Of a stretch of DNA of 12,767 bases, positions 1 through 7,254 are shown piece by piece. The stretch's first letter is position 1, and each line of letters begins with the position of its first letter. The notes under the pieces are model-generated. The model made no database searches. It saw nothing but the letters and a program-made list of their open reading frames with translations, and had not been told where the DNA came from. Source of the stretch: an uncultured Oscillospiraceae bacterium (GTDB lineage: Bacteria; Bacillota_A; Clostridia; Oscillospirales; Oscillospiraceae); NCBI GenBank assembly GCA_900770015.1, contig CAAGIU010000342.1, positions 1 to 12,767 on the forward strand. The letters are read 5' to 3'. A program made the translations under genes and the position numbers.

Positions 1-151
1 GCAGCGCCTATTGGAACGTGGGACCCTCTCAGACTGCCCCTTACGGGGCAGCCAGCTCTCCCATAGGGAGAGCCAAGGTCGCTTCGCTCCGAAGAAACGA
101 CACCGCCAAATTACAATTTGTCGCAATGCTGAGTAAAACCGATATGCACAT
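1..151. repeat. Composite palindromic repeat, copy A (cut by the left edge)
   Basis: This is about half of an intergenic repeat element; its other arm lies outside the window. It holds two hairpins: CTGCCCC/GGGGCAG (34-40 with 45-51, 4-nt loop) and GCTCTCCC/GGGAGAGC (55-62 with 66-73, 3-nt loop). Bases 1-90 are an inverted copy of 9701-9790 with 5 mismatches and no gap. The tail 104-151 matches 7174-7221 at 45 of 48 positions. The tail runs up to and includes the last base of the priA stop codon. No transposase or open frame is associated. There is no T-run, so it is not a standard terminator for priA, although it would lie in the 3' end of that transcript. Confidence 0.85.
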
Positions 152-2598
152 TATTCATACCCGTTGACATCGGCAAAGGCGCTGACGCCACGGTTTTGTT
201 TGTCTTTTCCGAATTCCCGCAGAAGCCAGGCAATCAGCTCCCGCAGCTGCTTCGTCAGGCGGCAGTTCACCGTCAGGCGGTAGCGGTAGTGGTAGTTGAT
301 TTTCGGCACCGGGCAGGGAGCGGGGCCAAGGCACGCCGCCTGTTCCGACGCGTAAGCAGGCTCCCGGAGAATCGCCAGCAGGCTGTCCCGGAATTTCACC
401 GCGCCCCGAAGCACAGCCGTCTCCTCCTGCCCCTGAAAGGTGACCATCAGGCAGTCACCGAAGGGCGGAACATTCTGTGCCCGGCGTAAGTTTATCTCCA
501 GCTCATAGAAGCCATCGTAATCCTGAGCCGCCGCCAGGCGGATGATCTGGTGGTTCGGCACCATGGTCTGCAGAATGGCCCGTCCCGGGGTATCTCCCCG
601 TCCGGCCCGACCCACCACCTGGGTGAGCATATTGAAGGTGGTCTCCCCCGCCCGGTAGCCGCCGGTGTACAGGGAGAGGTCCGCGTCCAGAACCCCCACC
701 AGCGTCACCCGGGGCAGGTTCAGCCCCTTGGCCACCATCTGGGTTCCCAGAAGCACGCCCACATTTTCCTTCTGGAAGTGCTCCAGAATCTTTTCGTGGG
801 TGTTCACGGCGCTGACGGTGTCCGCGTCCATCCGGTCTGTCTCCATCTCGGGATACAGCTGCAGCAGCTCCTGCTGCACCTTCTGGGTGCCGGTGCCGAT
901 GGCCTTCAGCGGGCCGCCGCATTTGGGGCAGCGCCGGGGAGTGGGCTGGGAATAGCCGCAGTAGTGGCACATCAGCCGCTCGTTGGCACTGTGGTAGGTC
1001 ATGCGGACGGCACACCTTGGGCACTCCGGCACCTCCCGACAGTCCACGCACACCAGCGCGCGGCTGTTGCCCCGGCGGTTCAGGAGCAGAACGGTCTGCT
1101 TTCCGTGGGTCCAGGTATCATAGATGGCCTCCCGCAGAGGATAGCTCAGGGAAAGGTCATTTCCCAGCTTCACTTCCTCCCGCATGTCCACGATCTCCAC
1201 CTCCGGCAGGGGGCGGCCGTTGTAGCGGTTTTTCAGGCGGTAGAGGGTGTAATCCCCGTTTTTCGCCCGGTACATACTCTCGATGCCGGGGGTCGCGGAA
1301 CCCAGCACCACCAGAGTTTTTTCCTTTAACCCCCGCCAGATGGCCACTTCCCGGGCCGAGTAGCGGGGCGAATTTTCGGATTTATAGGAATGCTCCTGCT
1401 CTTCATCCAGGATGATGAGGCCCAGGTTTTCGCTGGGAGCAAACACGGCGGAACGGGTTCCCACAATGACCCTGGCCTCGCCGCTTCTGACCCGCTTCCA
1501 CTGGTCGTAGCGTTCGCCCACACCCAGGCTGCTGTGGAGCACCGCCACCCCATCGCCGAACCAGGCCGCCATCACCCCCAGCAGCTGGGGGGTCAGCGCA
1601 ATCTCCGGCACCAGCAGCAGGGCGCTCCTCCCGCTGTCCAGGCACTGCTGGATCAGGCGGATGTAGACGGAGGTCTTGCCGGAGCCGGTGACGCCGTACA
1701 GCAGCGCCACACCGGGGTTCTCCCGGGCCATCTGCTCCGAAAGGCCCAGAAAACAGGCCTGCTGCTCTTCGTTCAGTACCAGCGGCTTTTCCACCTGGGA
1801 AGGTTTGATCTCCCGGCAGCGCAGAACGGGCCGCTCAGACAGCGTCACAAAGCCCAGCGTTTCCAGCCGCTTCACGGTGGCAGGGCTGGCTCCGGTGTAA
1901 TAGCAAAGGTCCTTCACCGCACAGATACCGATGCTGCACAGCAGCTCCAGCACGCTCTTCTGCATCAGCGCGGATTTGGGACGGGATGCGGCATACTCCA
2001 TGGCCTGCTCCGCAGGGACCGCCAGAGTGGCCACCTTCTCGGTTTTGTCGCCGATTCTGGGCCGGAATTCCTGCTGAGTGTGCAGCCACTTCTTCCGAAG
2101 CAGGTAGGCCACCGCCTTATCGAAGACCTCCGGCTGGGGAACAGCATTGCGCAATACCGATTCCTCCGCCTCGCCGCCCAGCTGCTCTGCGTACTCGAGA
2201 AGCTGCCGCGCACCCGGGATGCGGATGGTCTTCTCCTTCCAGGAGCGGTCCTCGGTGAGGCGGAAGCTGGCTTTCGTCTGGAACCAGGCGCCCGCCGGCA
2301 GGATGGCGCGGATGGCATCGAAGAAGGTGCAGAAGTACCGCTCCCGCAGAAATGCAGCCATCCGGAGCTGATAGGGCGTCAGCATGGGCGCTTCATCCAG
2401 CACCCGGGTCACGGGTTTCAGGTCTTCCCCGTCCCCCGGCTCCACGGACAGGACGATGCCCTCGGTCATTTTGTTGGCCCTTCCGAAGGGCAGCTGCACC
2501 CGGTGACCGGGATGCAGCGTCATACCGTCGGGAATGCGGTAGGAATAGGGCTTATCTATGGCAAAAACAGCCGCAGAAACAGCGATTTTTCCGATCAT
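151..2598 (-). CDS. priA: Primosomal protein N' (replication restart helicase PriA)
   Basis: PriA is a superfamily 2 3'-5' DNA helicase that recognises stalled forks and starts primosome reassembly. The 815-residue product is full length for the family. The N-terminal DNA-binding region covers about residues 1-105. Walker A GVTGSGKT is at 302-309, the Walker B box is DEEQ at 398-401, and GSATP follows near 433. Eight cysteines between 517 and 560 (CVDC, CPRC, CHYC and CPKC types) form the two zinc sites inserted in the helicase core. The late motif VVGRAGRGD is at 661-669. The ATG at 2598 follows GGGAGG at a short spacing. It is the last visible gene of the cdaA operon, 41 nt after rpoZ; coaBC, which usually lies between them in Bacillus, is absent. 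The box reads DEEQ where many PriA proteins have DEEH. Copy A of the repeat begins at its stop codon. Confidence 0.97.
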   Translation of the reverse strand: MIGKIAVSAAVFAIDKPYSYRIPDGMTLHPGHRVQLPFGRANKMTEGIVLSVEPGDGEDLKPVTRVLDEAPMLTPYQLRMAAFLRERYFCTFFDAIRAILPAGAWFQTKASFRLTEDRSWKEKTIRIPGARQLLEYAEQLGGEAEESVLRNAVPQPEVFDKAVAYLLRKKWLHTQQEFRPRIGDKTEKVATLAVPAEQAMEYAASRPKSALMQKSVLELLCSIGICAVKDLCYYTGASPATVKRLETLGFVTLSERPVLRCREIKPSQVEKPLVLNEEQQACFLGLSEQMARENPGVALLYGVTGSGKTSVYIRLIQQCLDSGRSALLLVPEIALTPQLLGVMAAWFGDGVAVLHSSLGVGERYDQWKRVRSGEARVIVGTRSAVFAPSENLGLIILDEEQEHSYKSENSPRYSAREVAIWRGLKEKTLVVLGSATPGIESMYRAKNGDYTLYRLKNRYNGRPLPEVEIVDMREEVKLGNDLSLSYPLREAIYDTWTHGKQTVLLLNRRGNSRALVCVDCREVPECPRCAVRMTYHSANERLMCHYCGYSQPTPRRCPKCGGPLKAIGTGTQKVQQELLQLYPEMETDRMDADTVSAVNTHEKILEHFQKENVGVLLGTQMVAKGLNLPRVTLVGVLDADLSLYTGGYRAGETTFNMLTQVVGRAGRGDTPGRAILQTMVPNHQIIRLAAAQDYDGFYELEINLRRAQNVPPFGDCLMVTFQGQEETAVLRGAVKFRDSLLAILREPAYASEQAACLGPAPCPVPKINYHYRYRLTVNCRLTKQLRELIAWLLREFGKDKQNRGVSAFADVNGYE

Positions 2599-2639
2599 AG
2601 CGCCCTCCCAAGCCTGACGGAAGCGTCAAAGCTCCCGGA

Positions 2640-2846
2640 TTATCTCTTGTACTCTTCCTTCACAAAGCCGGACAGCTCACCGTCGGCAACCTCGCGGATG
2701 GCCATGGTGACGGGCTTCTCGGGCAGGTCCTCCTGAAATGCCTCGGCCTCGGCGGCGATCTGGCGGGCACGGTGGGCCACCAGGTTCACCAGCAGGTAAC
2801 GGCTCTCCACATTCTTCAGCAAATCAGCAACGGGGGGATACAGCAT
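2640..2846 (-). CDS. rpoZ: DNA-directed RNA polymerase omega subunit
   Basis: A 68-residue protein matching the short Firmicutes omega subunit, which helps fold and assemble the beta' subunit of RNA polymerase. It begins MLYPPVADLL, followed by the conserved SRYLLVNLVAHRARQIA segment (residues 16-32), and then a region ending VTMAIREVADGEL, where omega proteins typically have an Ala-Ile-x-Glu motif. A perfect AGGAGG lies 9 nt before the ATG at 2846, so it is likely well translated. It lies between gmk (70 nt upstream) and priA (41 nt downstream), as in other Firmicutes. The 70-nt gap to gmk is AT-rich, but no convincing separate promoter was seen there. Confidence 0.93.
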   Translation of the reverse strand: MLYPPVADLLKNVESRYLLVNLVAHRARQIAAEAEAFQEDLPEKPVTMAIREVADGELSGFVKEEYKR

Positions 2847-2916
2847 AAATTAAAGCCTCCTAAATATACGTAAAACTTGTTTTTCTTTCTTACAGGTACG
2901 CAGGTGCGTCCATTTA

Positions 2917-3462
2917 TCAGGCAATGATGGACAAAATCTCGTCGGCGCAGCGCTGGGCATCGTCGTTGACCACCACATGGTCATACCAGCTGCGCTGCTC
3001 CATTTCCCATCTGGCTCTTTCCAGACGGATGGCAATCTGCTCCTCCGAGGTATCCTTACGGTCGCGAAGGCGGCGCTCCAGCTCCTGCATATCGGGGGGC
3101 ATGATAAAAATCAGGGTGGTGTCTGGGGCGGCATTCTTTACCCTTTTGGCGCCGTTGGGCTCAATGTCCAGCAGGACGGGGCCCTTTTTCATCTTTTCCT
3201 CGATCTGCGCCCGGGGAGTGCCGTAATAGCAGGCATTGTGGGCGTCGTATTCCAGGAACTCGTCGTTGCGGATCATCTCCTCAAACCGCTCTTTGGTGAT
3301 AAAGTCGTAGTTCACTCCATCCACTTCGCCCTTGCGGGGGTCGCGGGTAGTGGCGGATACGGAGAAAGACAAATCCGGCCGCTTCTTCATCATCAGCTCC
3401 AGCACGGTGCTCTTGCCCACGCCGGAGGCGCCGGATACAACGATCAGTTTTCCATCACTCAT
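2917..3462 (-). CDS. gmk: Guanylate kinase
   Basis: This cytosolic enzyme phosphorylates GMP to GDP with ATP, feeding GTP and (p)ppGpp pools. The 181-residue protein starts with [19 protein letters not shown], with P-loop GASGVGKS at residues 11-18. The GMP-binding stretch [19 protein letters not shown] follows, with the Arg, Gly-Glu and Tyr characteristic of the family. The lid-region RLRDRKDT and RLERARWEM segments are also present. It is somewhat shorter at the C terminus than the roughly 200-residue enzymes of Bacillus or E. coli, but no core motif is missing. The ATG at 3462 lies inside the end of remA (8-nt overlap) and is preceded by GAGGAG at 7 nt, indicating translational coupling with remA. 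Confidence 0.96.
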   Translation of the reverse strand: MSDGKLIVVSGASGVGKSTVLELMMKKRPDLSFSVSATTRDPRKGEVDGVNYDFITKERFEEMIRNDEFLEYDAHNACYYGTPRAQIEEKMKKGPVLLDIEPNGAKRVKNAAPDTTLIFIMPPDMQELERRLRDRKDTSEEQIAIRLERARWEMEQRSWYDHVVVNDDAQRCADEILSIIA

Positions 3463-3724
3463 TCACATTCTCCTCAATCTCTTCATCCAGTTTTCCCTGC
3501 CAGCGGTCGCCCACCACCTGGGTGGTCAGCGCCGACAGGATCACATGATCCGTGTCCATCAGCAGCACCGCTCTGGTCTTGCGGCCATAGGATGCATCAA
3601 TGAGCATCCCCCGGTCCCTGGCCTCCTGGACAACGCGCTTGATGGGGGCCGAATCCGGGTCAACCACCGCAAGGATCCGCCCGGCAGAAACCAGACTGCC
3701 GAAGCCGATATTCACAAGCTTCAT
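3455..3724 (-). CDS. remA: RemA/DUF370 DNA-binding regulator
   Basis: An 89-residue protein of the RemA (DUF370) family, the same length as Bacillus subtilis RemA. There it is a DNA-binding activator of biofilm matrix and osmoprotection genes. The core [18 protein letters not shown], then [20 protein letters not shown], then [20 protein letters not shown], closely follows the family pattern. RemA of other species forms ring-shaped oligomers that bind repeated DNA sites; that is family knowledge, not visible here. A GTG three codons upstream is in frame, but AGAGG sits 8 nt before the ATG at 3724 and the homologous proteins begin at this methionine, so the ATG was chosen. It starts 12 nt after the yicC stop and overlaps gmk by 8 nt. 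The target genes in this organism cannot be inferred. Confidence 0.93.
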   Translation of the reverse strand: MKLVNIGFGSLVSAGRILAVVDPDSAPIKRVVQEARDRGMLIDASYGRKTRAVLLMDTDHVILSALTTQVVGDRWQGKLDEEIEENVNE

Positions 3725-3730
3725 ACCGGA

Positions 3731-3737
3731 CACCTCT
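3731..3737 (-). promoter_or_regulatory. remA ribosome binding site
   Basis: On the minus strand AGAGGTG overlaps the last base of the yicC stop codon and lies 8 nt (counted from AGAGG) before ATG 3724. It decides the start of remA against the in-frame GTG at 3733, which overlaps the site itself. Confidence 0.7.
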
Positions 3738-4615
3738 TATTCAATATTCTGGGTCTGCTCCCGGATCTTTTCCAGCTCTGCCTTGATATCCACAACGATC
3801 CGTGCAAGACGCACATCGGTGCACTTGGAGCCGATGGTGTTGGCCTCCCGGTTCATCTCCTGCAGCAGGAAATCCAGCTTTCTGCCCATGGCGCCGCCGG
3901 CAGCCAGCATGGAATCCATCTGCTCCAAGTGGCTTCTCAGGCGGACGGTCTCCTCATCCACGGCAACCTTGTCCGCAAAGATGGCAGCCTCCGTCAGAAT
4001 GCGGCTTTCGTCGATGGCGGTGTTGGCCAGCACCTCCTGCAGCTTGTTGTAAAGCCGGGTGCGGTAGTCGATGACGGTCTGGCCGTTGCCCTCCTCCACC
4101 TGGGAGACCAGGCTGCGGATGGTATTGCCCCGGCTGCTCAGATCGTTCTTCAGAGCCTCGCCCTCTTTGGCGCGCATGGCATCGTAGTTTGTAAGGGCAG
4201 CGTTCACCACCTGCATCATGTCAGACAGCAGCTGCTCCTCGTCCACCTCGGGCTTCTCCACGGTGAACACATCCGGCATTCTCGACAGCAGCGATACGCT
4301 GATGTCCTCCCGGATGGCGAATTCCTGCGCCATCTGGCGCATGGCCTCCACATAGCCCGCCGCCATGGCGGTGTTCAGGGTGACCTTCACATCGGCGGCA
4401 CCCTCGGAGCGCTGGGTGATGTAGACATCCACCTTGCCCCGGGAAATGGTATTCTTCACCGCCTGCTTTACGGTGTCCTCCGCAAAGGACAGGGCCCGGG
4501 GCAGCTTGACGGTGCAGTCCAGATAGCGGTTATTGACGCTGCGGATCTCCACGGTGAACTCTCTTCCGTTCACCGTCTCCACAGCACGGCCGTAGCCGGT
4601 CATACTTTTTACCAA
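3737..4615 (-). CDS. yicC: YicC/YloC family endoribonuclease
   Basis: A 292-residue protein of the YicC family. Family members (E. coli YicC, Bacillus YloC) are reported endoribonucleases acting on small and messenger RNA. The N-terminal YicC domain starts MVKSMTGYGRA and contains the conserved FTVEIRSVNNRYLD segment near residues 20-34. The C-terminal DUF1732 region carries GRKLDFLLQEMNREANTIGSK, the most conserved block of the family, close to residues 245-265. The start is a TTG at 4615: AAGGGG is 9 nt upstream, and translation from there begins exactly where relatives do. A further in-frame TTG at 4636 would place the Shine-Dalgarno sequence inside the gene. It follows cdaR after 57 nt and precedes remA by 12 nt. 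Confidence 0.93.
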   Translation of the reverse strand: MVKSMTGYGRAVETVNGREFTVEIRSVNNRYLDCTVKLPRALSFAEDTVKQAVKNTISRGKVDVYITQRSEGAADVKVTLNTAMAAGYVEAMRQMAQEFAIREDISVSLLSRMPDVFTVEKPEVDEEQLLSDMMQVVNAALTNYDAMRAKEGEALKNDLSSRGNTIRSLVSQVEEGNGQTVIDYRTRLYNKLQEVLANTAIDESRILTEAAIFADKVAVDEETVRLRSHLEQMDSMLAAGGAMGRKLDFLLQEMNREANTIGSKCTDVRLARIVVDIKAELEKIREQTQNIE

Positions 4616-4624
4616 GGTAATTAT

Positions 4625-4630
4625 CCCCTT
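4625..4630 (-). promoter_or_regulatory. yicC ribosome binding site (selects a TTG start)
   Basis: AAGGGG on the minus strand, 9 nt before TTG 4615. Its position rules out the longer frame starting at 4636 and leaves a protein beginning M-V-K-S-M-T-G, as in other YicC proteins. Confidence 0.75.
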
Positions 4631-4651
4631 TTTCAAATGGTTTTATTGCCT

Positions 4652-4666
4652 GACCGATGGTCGGTC
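4652..4666. other. Short hairpin in the cdaR-yicC gap
   Basis: GACCGA/TCGGTC is a perfect 6-bp stem with a 3-nt loop, placed between the cdaR stop and the yicC ribosome binding site. On the minus (transcribed) strand it is not followed by a T-run, so it is unlikely to terminate. It could modulate processing or relative expression within the operon. Confidence 0.4.
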
Positions 4667-4672
4667 TTTGGG

Positions 4673-5938
4673 TCATGCCTCCGGTGCTTCCGTGGTTTCC
4701 GGTTCCGGTGCCTTCTCCGTGACGGAGGCGGAGACCGCGTCGGCCCGCAGGGTTCCCACGCCCTCGAAGCCCTGGGCGAAGGTCACATTTGCCCGGAAGG
4801 TGGAGGTTCCGATCTCCGCGCCGGTGAAGTCCACGGTGACGGACATATCCTCCGCCTGCAGTTTCTCAATCAGCGCCTCCGGGCCACGGATGCAGACGGC
4901 CAGCTCTTTGGTATACAGCTCCGCCTCCAGTCCCTCGGGCACGTTGACGGCCTGGATATTCTGCAGCAGGAATTCCTTCTCGGCGAGACCCTTCAGGTGA
5001 ATCTCCACCGTGACCTCCGACAGACCGGTGAGGTTGGAAATGCCCTCCTCCAGGGAGATGGCGAAAATCTTCGTGGTGTCCTCGGTGATTTCCGCCAGGT
5101 TGATGGTACCGATGACCAGCTGATCGCCCATCAGCTCCAGAGCGGCCTCGCTGCCGGACACCCGGATGGTATCGATGCTCAGGGTGATATCCGCATCGGC
5201 TTCGGATGCGCCGCCGCCCTCCACCAGCAGGTAGGTCAGACTGATGTCCTTGACCCGCTGGATGCGCACATCCACATGGATCTGATCCACATTGGTGGTG
5301 ATAAGCTCGGCGTCCACCGGCTCACCCTCGGCGTTGCACAGGGTATACAGGTAATCCTGACTGATGGATTCGCGCTGATCGTTCAGATCCACCTCAATGA
5401 CCGCCTTCTCGATCCGGTCGGTGACGGACTGGGGGCCGACGATCTGGACGCTGGGGTATTCCAGCACCCGGTTCTCCCGGTCGGCGATGAAGCCCTCCGG
5501 GGCGGAGCCGATCCAGCGGATCTCCACGGGAATCGACTTGGAGATCCGGCGCTCCACGGTGATGTAAATTCTGCCGGGATTCTTGGACTCCACAACGAAG
5601 GCGTTGCTGGCCACGTTGCCCGGGAAGGAAACGGTATAGTTCAGGGGGATCTGGGTGCCCGGCTCATAGATGCTGGCCAGATCCGCCTTCAGGGTGATGT
5701 TGCTGGAATCGACCTTGATCAGGTCGCTGCGGTTGCCGGAAAGCTCCATGGTAACCGTGGAGGCCGACTGATTGGTAATCATCAGGCCCCGCTCCGCCAG
5801 CACGGATTCGCTGCTCAGAACCACGGGAATATTGTAATAGGTCTGCTTGGAGCCGGGGCTGACGCTGGTGATGACAAACAGCCACATCACCACGGCCAGA
5901 CCCACGGAGAGCAGAATTCTGCCCAATCTACTTTTCAT
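4673..5938 (-). CDS. cdaR: CdaR, YbbR-domain regulator of diadenylate cyclase
   Basis: A 421-residue membrane-anchored extracytoplasmic protein. One N-terminal transmembrane segment (about residues 8-26, after the basic MKSRLGR) is followed by four YbbR-type domains at roughly 33-130, 135-226, 230-316 and 320-408. Each of the last three carries a V-x-G...L...D/I-L type signature (for example SVQIVGPQSV, TIRVSGSEAA, LAVCIRGPEA). The C terminus is an acidic Pro/Glu/Thr-rich tail. In Firmicutes CdaR binds the cyclase CdaA across the membrane and modulates cyclic di-AMP synthesis. The ATG at 5938 follows GGAG by 7 nt and overlaps the end of cdaA by 11 nt, so the two are translationally coupled. 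The usual downstream partner glmM is not the next gene; yicC is. Confidence 0.93.
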   Translation of the reverse strand: MKSRLGRILLSVGLAVVMWLFVITSVSPGSKQTYYNIPVVLSSESVLAERGLMITNQSASTVTMELSGNRSDLIKVDSSNITLKADLASIYEPGTQIPLNYTVSFPGNVASNAFVVESKNPGRIYITVERRISKSIPVEIRWIGSAPEGFIADRENRVLEYPSVQIVGPQSVTDRIEKAVIEVDLNDQRESISQDYLYTLCNAEGEPVDAELITTNVDQIHVDVRIQRVKDISLTYLLVEGGGASEADADITLSIDTIRVSGSEAALELMGDQLVIGTINLAEITEDTTKIFAISLEEGISNLTGLSEVTVEIHLKGLAEKEFLLQNIQAVNVPEGLEAELYTKELAVCIRGPEALIEKLQAEDMSVTVDFTGAEIGTSTFRANVTFAQGFEGVGTLRADAVSASVTEKAPEPETTEAPEA

Positions 5939-6800
5939 GCTTTTTCTCCTTTTCCGCTCTGAGGAGCTTCTCCTTCAGGCGCAGGGCAAGGCTTCTCTCT
6001 TCTTCCAGGTTGTCCTCGGAGCACAGCTCGGTGCGCAGGAGCCGTTCCAGGGTCTGGGGCGCCAGATGGCGCTTGAGCATGCCGTCCACCGCCACGGAAA
6101 TGGTGCCCGTCTCCTCGGAGACGATGACCACCACAGCGTCGGAGACTTCGCTCATGCCCACACCGGCCCGGTGCCGGGTGCCCAGATCCGCACTCAGATG
6201 GCTGCTCTCGGACAGCGGCAGCACACAGCCCGCCGCCGCCACCCTGCCGTCCCGGATGATCATGGCGCCGTCGTGGAGGGCGGCCTTGGGGAAGAAAATG
6301 TTCCGGATCAGCTGCTCGGTGACGATGCCGTCGATCTGGCTGCCGGTTTTGAAGTACTCGTCCAGCCGGGCGTCCCTGGCAAAGACGATCAGGGCGCCGA
6401 TGCGCTCACGGCTCATGACCTCGCAGGCTGCCACGGTCTGGGAGATGATCTTGTCCATCTCCGCCACGGGTTTTTCGGATATGAAGAAGGACTTCAGCCG
6501 CATGCCGCTGACCAGATGATCCAGCATCCGCCTCAGCTCCGGCTGGAACAGGATGATGATGGCCAGAAGGCCCACGGACATGATCTGGCTCAGGATAAAA
6601 TGGATGGTGTACAGGTGCAGCAGCCCCGTCACCAAATAGATGCCCACCACGCCGCCCAGGGCGATGGCGATCCGCATGGTGCTGGAGCTGCGCACCAGGG
6701 GAATCAGCTTATAAATCAGGAACGCCACCAGGGCGATATCAGCATAGTCCGACCATCGCATTCCGGCCGCCTGCTGAACGATTGTTTTGATCAATTCCAT
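5928..6800 (-). CDS. cdaA: Diadenylate cyclase CdaA
   Basis: This membrane enzyme condenses two ATP to cyclic di-AMP, a second messenger controlling potassium and osmolyte balance and cell-wall homeostasis. The 290 residues contain three N-terminal transmembrane segments (about 18-36, 42-62 and 66-85). A cytosolic DisA_N/DAC domain covers about 100-250. The two catalytic signatures are present: D-G-A in ALHDGAMII (177-179) and R-H-R in GTRHRAG (209-211). A charged helical tail ends in KEKKHEK. The ATG at 6800 has AGAGG 11 nt upstream. It is the first gene of the operon and lies behind the promoter at 6876-6904, with a leader of roughly 70 nt. Confidence 0.96.
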   Translation of the reverse strand: MELIKTIVQQAAGMRWSDYADIALVAFLIYKLIPLVRSSSTMRIAIALGGVVGIYLVTGLLHLYTIHFILSQIMSVGLLAIIILFQPELRRMLDHLVSGMRLKSFFISEKPVAEMDKIISQTVAACEVMSRERIGALIVFARDARLDEYFKTGSQIDGIVTEQLIRNIFFPKAALHDGAMIIRDGRVAAAGCVLPLSESSHLSADLGTRHRAGVGMSEVSDAVVVIVSEETGTISVAVDGMLKRHLAPQTLERLLRTELCSEDNLEEERSLALRLKEKLLRAEKEKKHEK

Positions 6801-6875
6801 CGGTGATTCAACCTCTTTACAGGAACGTTAACAGCGAAAAGTTACACTTAGGCATAGTAACCTAGTATCTTATCT

Positions 6876-6904
6876 ATTATAGCGGAAAGCCCGTTCCTTA
6901 GCAA
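6876..6904 (-). promoter_or_regulatory. Sigma-A-type promoter of the cdaA-priA operon
   Basis: On the minus strand TTGCTA (6904-6899) is separated by exactly 17 nt from a perfect TATAAT (6881-6876). Transcription would begin near 6869, giving a leader of about 70 nt before the cdaA ATG. The leader includes an imperfect inverted repeat (CTTAGG...CCTAG, about 6847-6865). No other promoter of comparable quality was seen between here and priA, so this one may serve all seven genes. Confidence 0.75.
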
Positions 6905-6973
6905 TAGAAAATCTGCATAAAATTTGTTTAAGATTCATTTTGCTTCTCGGTTTATCTCTGCAATGGATGACAT

Positions 6974-7221
6974 GCACCAAGGCTCCCTCTGGGAGGGAGC
7001 TGTCAGCCGAACAGGCTGACTGAAGGAGAGAGCCCCGGATTTTTAGATGTGGCATCGTAAGATGCGCTGGCGGTGGACCAACGCTCTCTCCTTCAGTCCG
7101 CTTCGCGGCCAGCTCCCTCCCAGAGGGAGCCTTTGGCGTGTACCACGCGGTTTGGTTTACCGTTTATCAAGCCCGCCAAATTACAATTTGCCACAATGCT
7201 GAGTCAAACCGATATGCACAT
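6974..7221. repeat. Composite palindromic repeat, copy B (complete)
   Basis: The element lies in the 454-nt gap between the divergent cdaA and M16 genes. Left arm: hairpins GCTCCCTC/GAGGGAGC (6982-6989 with 6993-7000) and GTCAGCC/GGCTGAC (7002-7008 with 7014-7020). Inner arms 7019-7033 and 7083-7097 are perfectly complementary over 15 nt (ACTGAAGGAGAGAGC). Right arm: a weaker CCGC/GCGG stem (7098-7108) and GCTCCCTC/GAGGGAGC (7112-7119 with 7123-7130). The central loop contains GCATC-GTAA-GATGC (7052-7065). The tail 7174-7221 is shared with copy A (45/48). The left end begins ATGCACCAAGG, also seen at copy C. No coding capacity is evident. Confidence 0.88.
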
Positions 7222-7254
7222 GAAGTTTTTATCTTTTGAAAGGAATTCCCATCC

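Noticed and set aside
1390..2736. A 448-codon plus-strand frame opposite priA
   Set aside because: It is antisense to the conserved priA coding sequence, with no ribosome binding site or domain.
3332..5962. An 876-codon open frame on the plus strand
   Set aside because: It runs antisense through remA, yicC and cdaR, crosses gene boundaries, has low-complexity His/Leu/Gly content and matches no family.
6974..7221. Insertion sequence
   Set aside because: There is no transposase frame inside any copy. The structure is hairpin-rich and short, so at most a non-autonomous element.
7190..7225. Promoter for the M16 gene in the repeat tail (TTGCCA and GATATG 17 nt apart)
   Set aside because: The -10-like box matches consensus poorly and the same sequence in copy A points into the end of priA, so it is not supported.
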